Assembly (NCBI RefSeq): GCF_011764445.1
Contig: NZ_BLPG01000001.1
Coordinates: 5,022,001 to 5,086,000 of the forward strand
Length of the DNA: 64,000 bases
Direction of reading: 5' to 3'
From: Phytohabitans rumicis
GTDB lineage: Bacteria; Actinomycetota; Actinomycetes; Mycobacteriales; Micromonosporaceae
Positions within the stretch are counted from its first letter, which is position 1. The number at the start of each line of letters is the position of its first letter. Positions 34,551-43,033 of the stretch are shown here, in pieces. A program made the translations under genes and the position numbers. A model generated the notes under the pieces. That model was not told the origin of the DNA, made no database searches, and saw only the letters and a program-made list of their open reading frames with translations.

Positions 34551-34960
34551 TCAGAACCACAGATGCGAGCTGAGTTCGTCGTTGAAGCTGCCGAGGCTGT
34601 AGTACGCGTAGCTCGTACCACCGCTCGCCTGCCCGTACGGCAGAACAGAGATGTACGGGTAGGTGTAGTTGGAGTGGTAGTAGGTGCGAAGGCTGTAGCC
34701 CGAGTCGTAGTTGGCGATGCTGCTCGCGTTGTCGTTGAGCCCCGCCGTCGAGTTGATGAAGTAGTGCCCGAGTAGTTGTCCTCGTTGCCGTAGTCGTCGA
34801 AGAGCGCCCCGGTGTAGTTCGAGTGGAGCCACAGGACGAACTCGCCGGACTCGATGACGCCGTTGCGGGACGCCGCCGAAGCGGGTGCCGCGGTCGCCAT
34901 CGTAGCGGTGAGAATGCCAGCAACCGCTGCGAAAGCGGCGATCGCGCGCCTGGTTCTCAT
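34551..34960 (-). pseudogene. Secreted I36-like (beta-gamma-crystallin fold) small protein, frameshifted
   Basis: A signal peptide (MRTRRAIAAFAAVAG ... APASA) precedes a roughly 100-residue domain rich in Tyr, Asn and Ser: LHSNYTGALFDDYGNED then, in another frame, HYFINSTAGLNDNASSI and SFNDELSSHLWF. The halves join if one base is added to the three-base run at 34767-34769. The pattern fits peptidase inhibitor family I36 proteins of actinomycetes (SMPI fold). GGGGAGG precedes the ATG. The gap is probably a sequencing deletion. Confidence 0.65.
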
Positions 34961-35281
34961 GATTTTCCTCCCCGTGAGAACGTGGGCAGTGATCAATACT
35001 CGGCCGTCGCCGAGTTGGCTCTCTGATGAGCCTGCCGAGTGAAACCCCGTACGCTGGGTACCCGGCTATCCGCGGATACCGCACCAGTGCGATGCGGATA
35101 AGTGTTTACGCGGTTACCGTCCGCGTCAATGGCATTCCAAAATGTTAAGTCTCAGGAAACAATCCTATCTAGTGGAATCGATCAATGAAAGCCCAGGAAA
35201 TGGCGATTGTCGACACGTCGTGATCATCGAGAGCGCAATTTGATACGGTCGCCTTGTGGACAGATCGTGGTAACCGAGGGG
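34961..35281. other. Non-coding, relatively A+T-rich stretch
   Basis: This is the lowest G+C part of the window (for example around 35140-35190). No reading frame has coding character. The short palindrome ATCCGCGGAT and phrases such as GCGGATA/GCGGTTA recur near 35070-35120. It probably holds the promoter of the I36-like gene; no -10/-35 pair can be called with confidence. Confidence 0.4.
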
Positions 35282-35460
35282 TCCGTCGATCAAGGCCGGC
35301 CGCGTCGATCAAGGCTTTCCGCGTCGATCAAGGCTTTCCGCGTCGATCAAGGGTTTCCGCGTCGATCAAGGGCAAACGGTCGTGGATCGGAGATCAAAGC
35401 ACGGCCGTATGCCCTTGATCGACGCGCAGGACCTTGATCGACGCGGCCGGCCTTGATCGG
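35282..35460. repeat. Palindromic repeat family A, copy 3 (expanded)
   Basis: The core (GCGTCGATCAAGGGCAAAC ... loop gatcggagatcaaag ... ATGCCCTTGATCGACGCG) is preceded by four tandem half-units of about 19 bases (CGTCGATCAAGGCTTTCC and variants) and followed by two or three inverted ones (CCTTGATCGACGCG). The half-units form opposite-facing tandem arrays around the core. It lies 79 bases before tRNA-Gln. Confidence 0.85.
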
Positions 35461-35538
35461 GGCGGGGGAGAGGCGGGCGAGAGGGGCGGGAGGCGGGCGG
35501 GAGAGGTCGGGCAGGCGCTACGCTGGCAGGCGCAACAG

Positions 35539-35613
35539 TCGGCCGTGGTGTAATTGGCAACACCCGGGGTTTTGGTCCCCGTTTTCCAGGTTCGAGTCCT
35601 GGCGGCCGAGCCA
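35539..35613 (+). tRNA. tRNA-Gln (anticodon TTG)
   Basis: The acceptor arms TCGGCCG and CGGCCGA pair fully. The anticodon stem CGGGG/CCCCG holds the loop TTTTGGT with anticodon TTG. The T arm is CCAGGTTCGAGTCCTGG. The discriminator is G and the 3' CCA is encoded. Confidence 0.94.
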
Positions 35614-35714
35614 TCCGTGAATGTCCGATTTGGGACAGTGGGTCAGCGGCCCTTCCCGGCCGGGCCGGGATTAGCATGAGGCCGAACCGACAGCCACCCC
35701 CGACGGGAGCTCCC

Positions 35715-37145
35715 GTGACTTCCTCCCAGTCCCGTACCGTCATCGTCCTCGCCGCCGGCGAAGGCAAGCGGATGAAGTCGGCGTTACCCAAGGTCCTGCA
35801 CCCGCTGCTCGGCCGTACCCTCGTCGGCCACGTGCTGGCCGCGGCCGGCGAGCTGGCGGCGGAGCGGACGCTGGTCGTGGTCGGCCACGGCGCCGACCAG
35901 GTCTCCACCCACCTCGCCGAGATCGCGCCGGGCGCCCAGCCGGTCCTGCAGGCGGTGCAGAACGGCACCGGCCACGCGGTCCGGATCGCCATCGAGGCGG
36001 CCGGCGACGTGCGGGGCAGCGTGGTGGTGCTCAACGGCGACGTGCCGCTGCTGCGCCCCGAGACCGTGGCCGCGCTGGTCGACGCGCACGAGGCGGGCGG
36101 CATGGCGGCGACCGTGCTCGCGGCCGAGGTCGCCGACCCGACCGGGCTCGGGCGGATCGTGCGGGACGCGTCGGGCGGGTTGGAGCGGATCGTCGAGGAG
36201 CGCGACGCGACCGCGGAGCAGCGGGCCATCCGCGAGATCAACGCGGGCATCTACGCGTTCGACGCGGTGCTGTTGCGGGCCGCGCTGAGCAAGCTGTCGA
36301 CGGACAACGACCAGGGCGAGGAGTACCTGACGGACGTCTTCGCGCTGCTGGCGACCGACGGCCGGCCGGTGGGCGTGCACGTCGCCGCGGACGCGACGGA
36401 GACGCTGGGCTGCAACGACCGGGCGGAGCTGGCGGGGCTGCGGGCGCTGCTGCGGGACCGGGTCAACCGGGCGTGGATGCGCGACGGCGTGACGATCCTC
36501 GACCCGGCGACCACCTGGATCGACGTCACGGTGGTGCTGGAGCGGGACGCCGTGATCGACCAGAACACGCAGCTGCGCGGCGGCACGGCGGTGGCGTCGT
36601 TCGCGACGGTGGGGCCGGACGTGACGCTGGTGGACACGACGGTGGGCACCGGCGCGGCGGTGCTGCGGGCGCACGCGATCGGCGCCGAGATCGGGCCGGA
36701 GACCAGCGTCGGGCCGTACGCGTATCTGCGGCCGGGCACGCGGCTGGCCCGCAAGGCGAAGGTCGGCACGTTCGTGGAGGTCAAGAACTCCGAGCTCGGC
36801 GCGGGTACGAAGGTGCCGCACCTGTCGTACGTGGGGGACGCGACGATCGGCGAGCAGACCAACATCGGGGCGGCGTCGGTGTTCGCCAACTACGACGGCG
36901 TACACAAGAACCGCACGGTGATCGGCAGCTACGTGCGCGGCGGCGTCGACACCATGTACGTCGCGCCGGTCGAGGTGGGCGACGGCGCCACCACCGGGGC
37001 GGGCGCGGTGGTCCGCGAGGACGTCCCGCCCGGTGCCCTGGCGGTGTCCGGCGGCCCGCAGCGCACGATCGACGGGTGGACGGAGCGTAAGCGGCCGGGC
37101 ACCCCGATGGCCGATGCGGCACGGCGCGCGCGAGAAAAGTCTTAA
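35715..37145 (+). CDS. glmU: Bifunctional GlmU (UDP-GlcNAc synthesis)
   Basis: A 476-residue enzyme for the last two steps of UDP-N-acetylglucosamine synthesis. The N-terminal uridylyltransferase has VLAAGEGKRMKSALPKVLH and NGTGHAV. The C-terminal left-handed beta-helix acetyltransferase has hexapeptide repeats with VEVKNSELGAGTKVPHLSYVG cut by the usual His/Tyr, and NIGAASVFANYDG. The GTG reading VTSSQSRTV, with GGGAGC upstream, is preferred over an ATG 39 bases earlier. It is first in the glmU-prs-rplY-pth series. Confidence 0.96.
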   Translation: MTSSQSRTVIVLAAGEGKRMKSALPKVLHPLLGRTLVGHVLAAAGELAAERTLVVVGHGADQVSTHLAEIAPGAQPVLQAVQNGTGHAVRIAIEAAGDVRGSVVVLNGDVPLLRPETVAALVDAHEAGGMAATVLAAEVADPTGLGRIVRDASGGLERIVEERDATAEQRAIREINAGIYAFDAVLLRAALSKLSTDNDQGEEYLTDVFALLATDGRPVGVHVAADATETLGCNDRAELAGLRALLRDRVNRAWMRDGVTILDPATTWIDVTVVLERDAVIDQNTQLRGGTAVASFATVGPDVTLVDTTVGTGAAVLRAHAIGAEIGPETSVGPYAYLRPGTRLARKAKVGTFVEVKNSELGAGTKVPHLSYVGDATIGEQTNIGAASVFANYDGVHKNRTVIGSYVRGGVDTMYVAPVEVGDGATTGAGAVVREDVPPGALAVSGGPQRTIDGWTERKRPGTPMADAARRAREKS

Positions 37146-37252
37146 GTGAGCCAGCGCACGCCCGGGGGATGCGGGTCGACAGGGGCTGACCTCGGGAGAT
37201 ACTGCAACCGAGGAATCCTTTCGACCTACCGACCCACGGGAGCGGATTGCCG

Positions 37253-38227
37253 ATGGGCAGCATCGTCGCGGAAAACCGCAAGAGCCTGATGCTCTTCTCG
37301 GGCCGGGGGTTCCCCGAGCTGGCTGACGAGATCGGCGAGGCGCTGGGTGTGGCGCCGACGCCCACCGACGCGTACGAATTCGCGAATGGCGAGATCTTCG
37401 TGCGGTACCGGGAGTCGGTCCGCGGCTCGGACGCCTTCGTGGTCCAGTCGATCTCGCAGGGCGTCAACAAGTGGGTCATGGAGACCCTCATCATGGTCGA
37501 CGCGCTGAAGCGGGGCTCGGCCAAGCGGATCACCGTGGTGCTGCCGTTCTACCCGTACTCCCGGCAGGACAAGAAGCACCGCGGACGCGAGCCGATCTCC
37601 GCGCGCCTGGTGGCCGACCTGCTCAAGACGGCGGGCGCCAACCGGATCCTCACGGTCGACCTGCACACCGCGCAGATCCAGGGCTTCTTCGACGGCCCGG
37701 TGGACCACCTCTTCGCGATGGACACGCTCGCCGGGTACGTCGAGCGGAAGTACGCCGGCCGCCCGCTCTCGGTGGTCGCGCCGGACTCCGGCCGGGTGCG
37801 CGTCGCCGAGCGGTGGACAGACCGGCTGGGCGGCTGCCCGCTGGCGTTCATCCACAAGACCCGCGACCCGCTCAAGCCCAACCAGGTGGTGGCGAACAGG
37901 GTGGTCGGCGACGTGGAAGGTCGCGTCTGCCTGATCGTCGACGACATGATCGACACCGGTGGCACGATCACCCGGGCGTCCGACATCCTGTACGACTCGG
38001 GGGCGGCCGACGTGGTGGTGGCGTCCACGCACGCGCTGCTGTCCGACCCCGCGACGGAGAAGCTGAAGAACAGCCGGATCAGCGAACTCGTGGTGACGAA
38101 CACGCTGCCGCTGCCGGCGGAGAAGCGGCTCGACAAGATAACCGTGCTGTCGATCGCGCCGTTGCTGGCGCGGGCGATTCGCGAGGTGTTCGACGACGGG
38201 TCGGTGACGACGCTGTTCGGGGCCTGA
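37253..38227 (+). CDS. prs: Ribose-phosphate pyrophosphokinase
   Basis: A 324-residue PRPP synthase. It has FANGEIFVRYRESVRG, the flexible-loop RQDKKHRGREPISA, the His of DLHTAQIQGFF, and the PRPP-binding VCLIVDDMIDTGGTI. PRPP feeds nucleotide, His and Trp synthesis and polyprenyl-phospho-arabinose. The ATG starts MGSIVAENRKS; a TTG two codons upstream is less likely. Confidence 0.97.
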   Translation: MGSIVAENRKSLMLFSGRGFPELADEIGEALGVAPTPTDAYEFANGEIFVRYRESVRGSDAFVVQSISQGVNKWVMETLIMVDALKRGSAKRITVVLPFYPYSRQDKKHRGREPISARLVADLLKTAGANRILTVDLHTAQIQGFFDGPVDHLFAMDTLAGYVERKYAGRPLSVVAPDSGRVRVAERWTDRLGGCPLAFIHKTRDPLKPNQVVANRVVGDVEGRVCLIVDDMIDTGGTITRASDILYDSGAADVVVASTHALLSDPATEKLKNSRISELVVTNTLPLPAEKRLDKITVLSIAPLLARAIREVFDDGSVTTLFGA

Positions 38228-38228
38228 G

Positions 38229-38257
38229 TTAGCGAGGGTAAGGAACTCGGGTAGACT
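38229..38257 (+). promoter_or_regulatory. Candidate promoter for rplY
   Basis: TTAGCG and TAGACT are 17 bases apart, starting immediately after the prs stop. A GC-rich leader of about 155 bases with a GCACCG/CGGTGC hairpin (38322-38343) follows before rplY. This suggests rplY can be expressed apart from prs. Confidence 0.45.
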
Positions 38258-38421
38258 GGAGCGGTTGCCACGGCGAGGGTGCCCCGCGGGCCGCTGCTGA
38301 CACAGCACCTACCGCATGAGCACCGTGATCGACGCGGTGCTCCGGGCCCTGCCCCGCGCGCCTCCTCGCCCGGCACCGCCGCCGACCTCATGCAGCAAGA
38401 CGAAACATCAGGAGTACTCCC

Positions 38422-39051
38422 GTGTCCGAGGTAAAGATCAGCGCCGAGACCCGTACCGAGTTCGGCAAGGGTGGTGCCCGTCGTACCCGTCGGGCCGGCA
38501 AGGTGCCCGCCGTGCTGTACGGCCATGGCGAGAAGCCCCAGCACATCGCCCTGCCCGCGCGCGAGTTCGCCGCCGCGATCCGGCACGGCGGCCTCAACCA
38601 GATCTTCGCGATCGACATCGTCGGCGGCGCCACGACGCTGGCGCTGGCGAAGGCGATCCAGCGGGACCCGATCAAGGACACCTTCGAGCACGTCGACCTG
38701 CTGATCGTGAAGCGCGGCGAGAAGGTGACCGTCGACGTTCGGGTGCAGCTGATCGGCGACGCCGCCCGCGGCACGCTGGTGGTCACCGAAAACAACACCC
38801 TGTCGATCACCGCCGAGGCGCTGCACCTGCCCGACCACCTCGAGGTCTCCATCGAGGGCCTGGAGGCGGGCTCGCGGGTGACCGCCGCCGATGTGACGCT
38901 GCCGCGCGGCACCGAGCTGGCCGCCGACCCGGAGCTGGTCATCGTGGCGATCTCGGTTTCGCCGAGCGCCGAGCAGCTCGAGGGCGCCGAGGCGCCGACC
39001 GAGGCCGAGGGCGCCGAGGAGCAGCCGGCCGAGGCTGCCGCGCAGGGCTAA
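38422..39051 (+). CDS. rplY: Ribosomal protein L25 (CTC-type, long form)
   Basis: A 209-residue L25/TL5 family protein that binds 5S rRNA. The N-terminal domain has the RNA-binding pattern TRTEFGKGGARRTRRAGKVPAVLYG. The C-terminal CTC beta domain (about 95-185) is followed by an acidic Ala/Glu-rich tail, usual in actinobacteria. GTG start. A clear terminator follows. Confidence 0.95.
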   Translation: MSEVKISAETRTEFGKGGARRTRRAGKVPAVLYGHGEKPQHIALPAREFAAAIRHGGLNQIFAIDIVGGATTLALAKAIQRDPIKDTFEHVDLLIVKRGEKVTVDVRVQLIGDAARGTLVVTENNTLSITAEALHLPDHLEVSIEGLEAGSRVTAADVTLPRGTELAADPELVIVAISVSPSAEQLEGAEAPTEAEGAEEQPAEAAAQG

Positions 39052-39063
39052 TCACCTGCTAAC

Positions 39064-39088
39064 AAAGGGGCCCGGGCGGGCCCCCTTT
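39064..39088 (+). terminator. Terminator after rplY
   Basis: AAAGGGGCCC and GGGCCCCCTTT form a stem of about 10 bp with the loop GGGC. The A-run and T-run at its feet make it bidirectional in form. It lies 12 bases after the rplY stop and 21 before pth, so it may only attenuate. Confidence 0.75.
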
Positions 39089-39109
39089 GGCTTGTAAAGG
39101 GGCAGCGGG

Positions 39110-39691
39110 ATGGACGAGACCTGGCTCGTGGTGGGGCTGGGCAACCCCGGCAAGGAGTACGCGCGCAACCGGCACAACGCCGGGTTCATGGTGGCCGACC
39201 TGGTGGCCGCCCGCATCGGGGTCAAGTTCGGCCGGCACAAGCGCGCGGTGGCTGAGGTCGCCGAGGGCCGGCTGTCGCCGGGTGGGCCCAGGGTCGTGCT
39301 GGCGAAGCCGTTGACGTACATGAATCTCTCCGGCGGGCCGGTGGCGGCGCTGGCTCAGTTCTACAAGATCTCCGTCGGCCAGGTCATCGCCGTCCACGAC
39401 GAGCTCGATCTCGGGTACGGCCAGGTGCGCGCCAAAATCGGCGGTGGCGAGGGCGGGCACAACGGTCTGCGTTCCATGTCGAAGTCGTTGGGCGGCAAGG
39501 ACTACGTGCGGGTGCGCTTCGGGATCGGGCGGCCGCCGGGTCGGCAGGACCCGGCCGACTTCGTGCTGTCGGACTTTTCCGCGACCGAGCGCAAGGAACT
39601 GGAGTTCCTGGTGGACCGGGCGGCCGACGTGGTGGAGACGGTTGTCACCCGTGGTGTGGAAGTTGCACAAAATACGTACAACGGGGTGTAA
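39110..39691 (+). CDS. pth: Peptidyl-tRNA hydrolase
   Basis: A 193-residue enzyme that releases peptidyl-tRNA. Catalytic Asn and His are in [20 protein letters not shown], the substrate loop is [10 protein letters not shown], the catalytic Asp is in VHDELDLG, and [12 protein letters not shown] carries the conserved Asn. AAGGGGC precedes the ATG. Full length. Confidence 0.97.
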   Translation: MDETWLVVGLGNPGKEYARNRHNAGFMVADLVAARIGVKFGRHKRAVAEVAEGRLSPGGPRVVLAKPLTYMNLSGGPVAALAQFYKISVGQVIAVHDELDLGYGQVRAKIGGGEGGHNGLRSMSKSLGGKDYVRVRFGIGRPPGRQDPADFVLSDFSATERKELEFLVDRAADVVETVVTRGVEVAQNTYNGV

Positions 39692-39722
39692 CGCCTAGGC
39701 CGGTCGGCGCGTTGGTCACGAT

Positions 39723-41249
39723 GTGACGGAGCTGAGCGGGGACGTGGAGGAGCTGGAGCTCTTCCCTACCCCGCTGCGGGCCCGGTCGACCGGCCCGGTC
39801 CGTACCGAGGGCTGGCCGCTGCGCCGGGTGCCGGGCCGGCACGCCGCGCGCTCCCGCCGCGCCGCCTGGGAATCCCGGTACGTCGGCACGCTCCTGCTCG
39901 GCGACCTGTTCGTCGGGTTGGGCGCCGGTGCGCTGGCGTTCGAGCTGCGCTTCGGGCAGACGGTCACGTCGTACAACCGGATCTACCTCGTGCTGTCGGT
40001 GCTGCTGCCGCTGGCGCTGGTCGGCATGCTCGCGCTGCACCGGACGTACGAGGCGCGGTTCCTGTTCGTCGGCACCGAGGAGTACCAGCGGGTCATCCGG
40101 TCCGGGCTCAGCCTGATCGCCGCGGCGGCCATCGTGTCGTACGCGCTGAATCTGCCCTTGGCCCGCTCCTACGTCCTGGTCGCGCTGCCCGCGGCGACCG
40201 CGACGGCGCTGGTGGTCCGGTTCGCGGCGCGCAAGCGCCTGCACCGGGCGCGGGAGCGCGGCGAGTGCCTGCGCCGGGTGATCGTCGTCGGCCACGAACT
40301 CGCCGTCGTGCACATCACGCGGCAGCTGCGCCGCGAGCACTACCACGGCCTGGAGGTGGTCGGCGCGTGCCTGCCCCCCGGCGGCGACGGCAACGTCGGG
40401 CTGCCGGTGTACGGCACGTTCGACGACGTGGCCGAGGCGGTGGACGCGGCGGCCGCCGACACCGCGATCGTGCTGTCCTGCCCGGAGCTGGACGGGCACG
40501 CGTTGCGCCGGCTGGCCTGGCGGCTGGAACGCGACGAGATCGACCTGATCGTGGCCAGCGCGCTGGTCGACGTGGCCGGCGACCGCACGACGATCCGTCC
40601 CGTCGACGGGCTGCCGATGCTGCACGTCGACCATCCCCGGCTGGACGGTGGATCGAGGGTGGTCAAGGAGATCGTCGATCGGGTCGGGGCCGCACTGCTG
40701 CTCCTGGTGCTGTCCCCGCTGTTGCTGACGCTCGCCGTCTGTATCCGTCGGGACTCGTCCGGGCCGGTATTCTTCCGTCAGGTTCGCGTCGGGCGGGATG
40801 GCCGGCGGTTCCTGATGTTCAAGTTCCGCAGTATGTACCTCGACGCCGAGGCGCGGCTCGCGGAGATCCGGCACCTCAACGAGCACGACGGGGTGTTGTT
40901 CAAGGTCCGAAACGACCCGCGGGTGACCCCTGTCGGTCGGTGGCTGCGACGGTTGTCGCTCGACGAGCTGCCGCAGCTGTTCAACGTGCTGCGGGGGCAG
41001 ATGTCGCTGGTGGGCCCGCGCCCACCATTGCCGGAAGAGGTGGCGGCCTATCCGGACGACGTCCGGCGCAGGCTGGCGGTTAAGCCCGGAATGACCGGGC
41101 TATGGCAGGTTTCCGGCCGTTCGGACCTGCCCTGGGAGGAGTCGATCCGGTTGGATCTGCGATATGTGGAGAACTGGTCGCTTTCGCTCGACCTGGTGAT
41201 CTTGATGCGGACCGTTTCGGCGGTCACCCGCTCGTCCGGGGCCTACTGA
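39723..41249 (+). CDS. Exopolysaccharide polyprenyl-glycosylphosphotransferase
   Basis: A 508-residue initiating sugar transferase (WbaP/CpsE type). It has four N-terminal helices, a cytosolic Rossmann-like CoA-binding-type domain, a fifth helix (VGAALLLLVLSPLLLTLAV), and the catalytic C-terminal domain with FKFRSMYLDAE, RRLSLDELPQLFNVLRG, VGPRPPLPEE and KPGMTGLWQVSGRS. It moves a sugar-1-phosphate to undecaprenyl phosphate to start an exopolysaccharide. The stop overlaps cysQ (TGATG). No other EPS genes follow. Confidence 0.92.
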   Translation: MTELSGDVEELELFPTPLRARSTGPVRTEGWPLRRVPGRHAARSRRAAWESRYVGTLLLGDLFVGLGAGALAFELRFGQTVTSYNRIYLVLSVLLPLALVGMLALHRTYEARFLFVGTEEYQRVIRSGLSLIAAAAIVSYALNLPLARSYVLVALPAATATALVVRFAARKRLHRARERGECLRRVIVVGHELAVVHITRQLRREHYHGLEVVGACLPPGGDGNVGLPVYGTFDDVAEAVDAAAADTAIVLSCPELDGHALRRLAWRLERDEIDLIVASALVDVAGDRTTIRPVDGLPMLHVDHPRLDGGSRVVKEIVDRVGAALLLLVLSPLLLTLAVCIRRDSSGPVFFRQVRVGRDGRRFLMFKFRSMYLDAEARLAEIRHLNEHDGVLFKVRNDPRVTPVGRWLRRLSLDELPQLFNVLRGQMSLVGPRPPLPEEVAAYPDDVRRRLAVKPGMTGLWQVSGRSDLPWEESIRLDLRYVENWSLSLDLVILMRTVSAVTRSSGAY

Positions 41250-42088
41250 TGGCGCCCCCGGTCAGCCCGCCCGTGGTCGACGGCGCGTTCGCCCGGTGGC
41301 TCGCCGCGCGGGCCGGGCAGCTCCTGCTCGAGGTACGCGCCGAGCGGGGACACGACGACCCGGCCGCACTCAAGTCCGCCGGCGACAAGCTGTCGCACGA
41401 CCTCATCCGTACCGAGCTGGCCCGGTGGCGCCCGGCCGACGCGGTGCTGTCCGAGGAGGACGACCACGCCCGCAAGGCGTGGGTGGAGGGGGCCGGCCCG
41501 ACGCCGCCCGCCCGGCTGGACGCCGAGCGCGTGTGGATCATCGATCCGCTGGACGGCACCCGGGAGTTCGCCGAGGAGGGCCGGTCCGACTGGGCGGTCC
41601 ACGTCGCCCTGTGGGCCCGCAACGCGGGTGGGCCGCTGAAGCTGGCCGCCGGTGCGGTGGCGCTGCCCGCCCAGCACCGGGTGCTCGGCACGGACTACCC
41701 GCCGGCGTACCCCCCGATGACCTTGTCGGCCGCGACCGGTGGCCCGCTGCGGCTGGCCGCGAGCCGCAGCCGCCCACCGGCGTTCCTGACGGCGGTGGCG
41801 CAGGAGGTGGGCGCCGAACTGGTCCCGATGGGCTCGGCCGGCGCGAAGATCGCCGCGGTGATCGGCGGCGAGGTCGACGGCTACATCCACGCCGGCGGCC
41901 AGTACGAGTGGGACTCGGCCGCGCCGGTGGCTGTGGCGACTGCCACGGGCCTGCACGCTTCCCGAATCGACGGATCAGCGCTGAAATACAATGAGGCCGA
42001 TCCACGCCTGCCCGACCTCGTGGTCTGCCGGAAGGACCTGGCTCCCCGGTTGCTTGCAGCGTTGCAGCGCCAGCTCCGGGTAGAGTGA
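41249..42088 (+). CDS. cysQ: 3'(2'),5'-bisphosphate nucleotidase CysQ
   Basis: A 279-residue inositol-monophosphatase-fold enzyme. It has LSEEDD (metal), WIIDPLDGTREFAE and the C-terminal WDSAAPVAVATATG, all metal or phosphate ligands of CysQ/IMPase proteins. It removes the 3' phosphate from PAP or PAPS and so recycles the by-product of sulfotransfer. It directly precedes cysD-cysN, which supports this choice over an inositol phosphatase. Confidence 0.88.
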   Translation: MAPPVSPPVVDGAFARWLAARAGQLLLEVRAERGHDDPAALKSAGDKLSHDLIRTELARWRPADAVLSEEDDHARKAWVEGAGPTPPARLDAERVWIIDPLDGTREFAEEGRSDWAVHVALWARNAGGPLKLAAGAVALPAQHRVLGTDYPPAYPPMTLSAATGGPLRLAASRSRPPAFLTAVAQEVGAELVPMGSAGAKIAAVIGGEVDGYIHAGGQYEWDSAAPVAVATATGLHASRIDGSALKYNEADPRLPDLVVCRKDLAPRLLAALQRQLRVE

Positions 42089-42121
42089 CTGAGCTTAACC
42101 AACCGGAAAGGTCTGGAATTC

Positions 42122-43033
42122 GTGAGCCAGACACAGACGTATCGAGTCTCCCATCTAGATGCTCTCGAAGCCGAGAGCGTCTTCATCATGCGCGAGGTCG
42201 TCGCCGAGCTGGAGCGGCCCGTGCTGCTCTTCTCCGGTGGCAAGGACTCGATCGTGATGCTCCGCCTGGCGGAGAAGGCGTTCGCGCCGGCGCGAATCCC
42301 GTTCCCGGTCATGCACATCGACACCGGGCACAACTTCCCCGAGGTTCTCGAATACCGGGACGGGCGGGTGGCCGAGTTGGGCCTGCAGCTCCTGGTGGCC
42401 AGCGTCCCCGAGGCGCTTCAGGCCGGCCTGGTGCGCGAGCCGGCCGACGGGTCGCGCAACCGGATCCAGACCCCGGTGCTGCTCGCTGCGGTCGAAAAGT
42501 ACCGGTTTGACGCGCTCTTCGGCGGCGCGCGCCGCGACGAGGAAAAGGCCCGGGCCAAGGAGCGGGTGTTCAGCTTCCGCGACGACTTCGGCCAGTGGGA
42601 CCCGAAAAACCAGCGTCCCGAACTGTGGGGGCTCTACAACGGACGGCACCACCAGGGCGAGTCGATCCGGATCTTCCCGCTGTCCAACTGGACCGAGCTG
42701 GACGTCTGGCACTACATCGCCCGCGAAGGGCTGTCGCTGCCGGAGATCTACTACGCGCACCAGCGCGAGGTGGTCGAGCGCGACGGCATGCTGTACGCGG
42801 TGAACGAGTTCTTCACCCCGCGCGCTGACGAGACCCCGTTCACCGAGACTGTGCGCTACCGCACGGTCGGCGACGCCTCCTGCACCGCGGCGGTCCGCTC
42901 CGACGCGGACACCGTCCAGAAGGTGATCGACGAGGTCGGCGCCACCCGGATCACCGAGCGCGGCGCGACCCGCGGCGACGACCGGGTGAGCGAGGCCGCG
43001 ATGGAAGACCGCAAGCGGGAGGGATACTTCTGA
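42122..43033 (+). CDS. cysD: Sulfate adenylyltransferase subunit 2
   Basis: A 303-residue PP-loop ATP pyrophosphatase. It has LLFSGGKDSIVMLRLA, HIDTGHNFPEVLEYRD, GGARRDEEKARAKER and RIFPLSNWTELDVWHYI. With CysN it makes APS from ATP and sulfate. GGAAAGG lies upstream of the GTG. The stop overlaps cysN (TGATG). Confidence 0.96.
   Translation: MSQTQTYRVSHLDALEAESVFIMREVVAELERPVLLFSGGKDSIVMLRLAEKAFAPARIPFPVMHIDTGHNFPEVLEYRDGRVAELGLQLLVASVPEALQAGLVREPADGSRNRIQTPVLLAAVEKYRFDALFGGARRDEEKARAKERVFSFRDDFGQWDPKNQRPELWGLYNGRHHQGESIRIFPLSNWTELDVWHYIAREGLSLPEIYYAHQREVVERDGMLYAVNEFFTPRADETPFTETVRYRTVGDASCTAAVRSDADTVQKVIDEVGATRITERGATRGDDRVSEAAMEDRKREGYF

Noticed and set aside
35282-35460. Short regular repeats that could suggest a CRISPR array
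   Set aside because: The 19-base half-units are tandem without unique spacers, and invert around a central core. This is a nested palindrome, not repeat-spacer architecture, and no cas genes are present.
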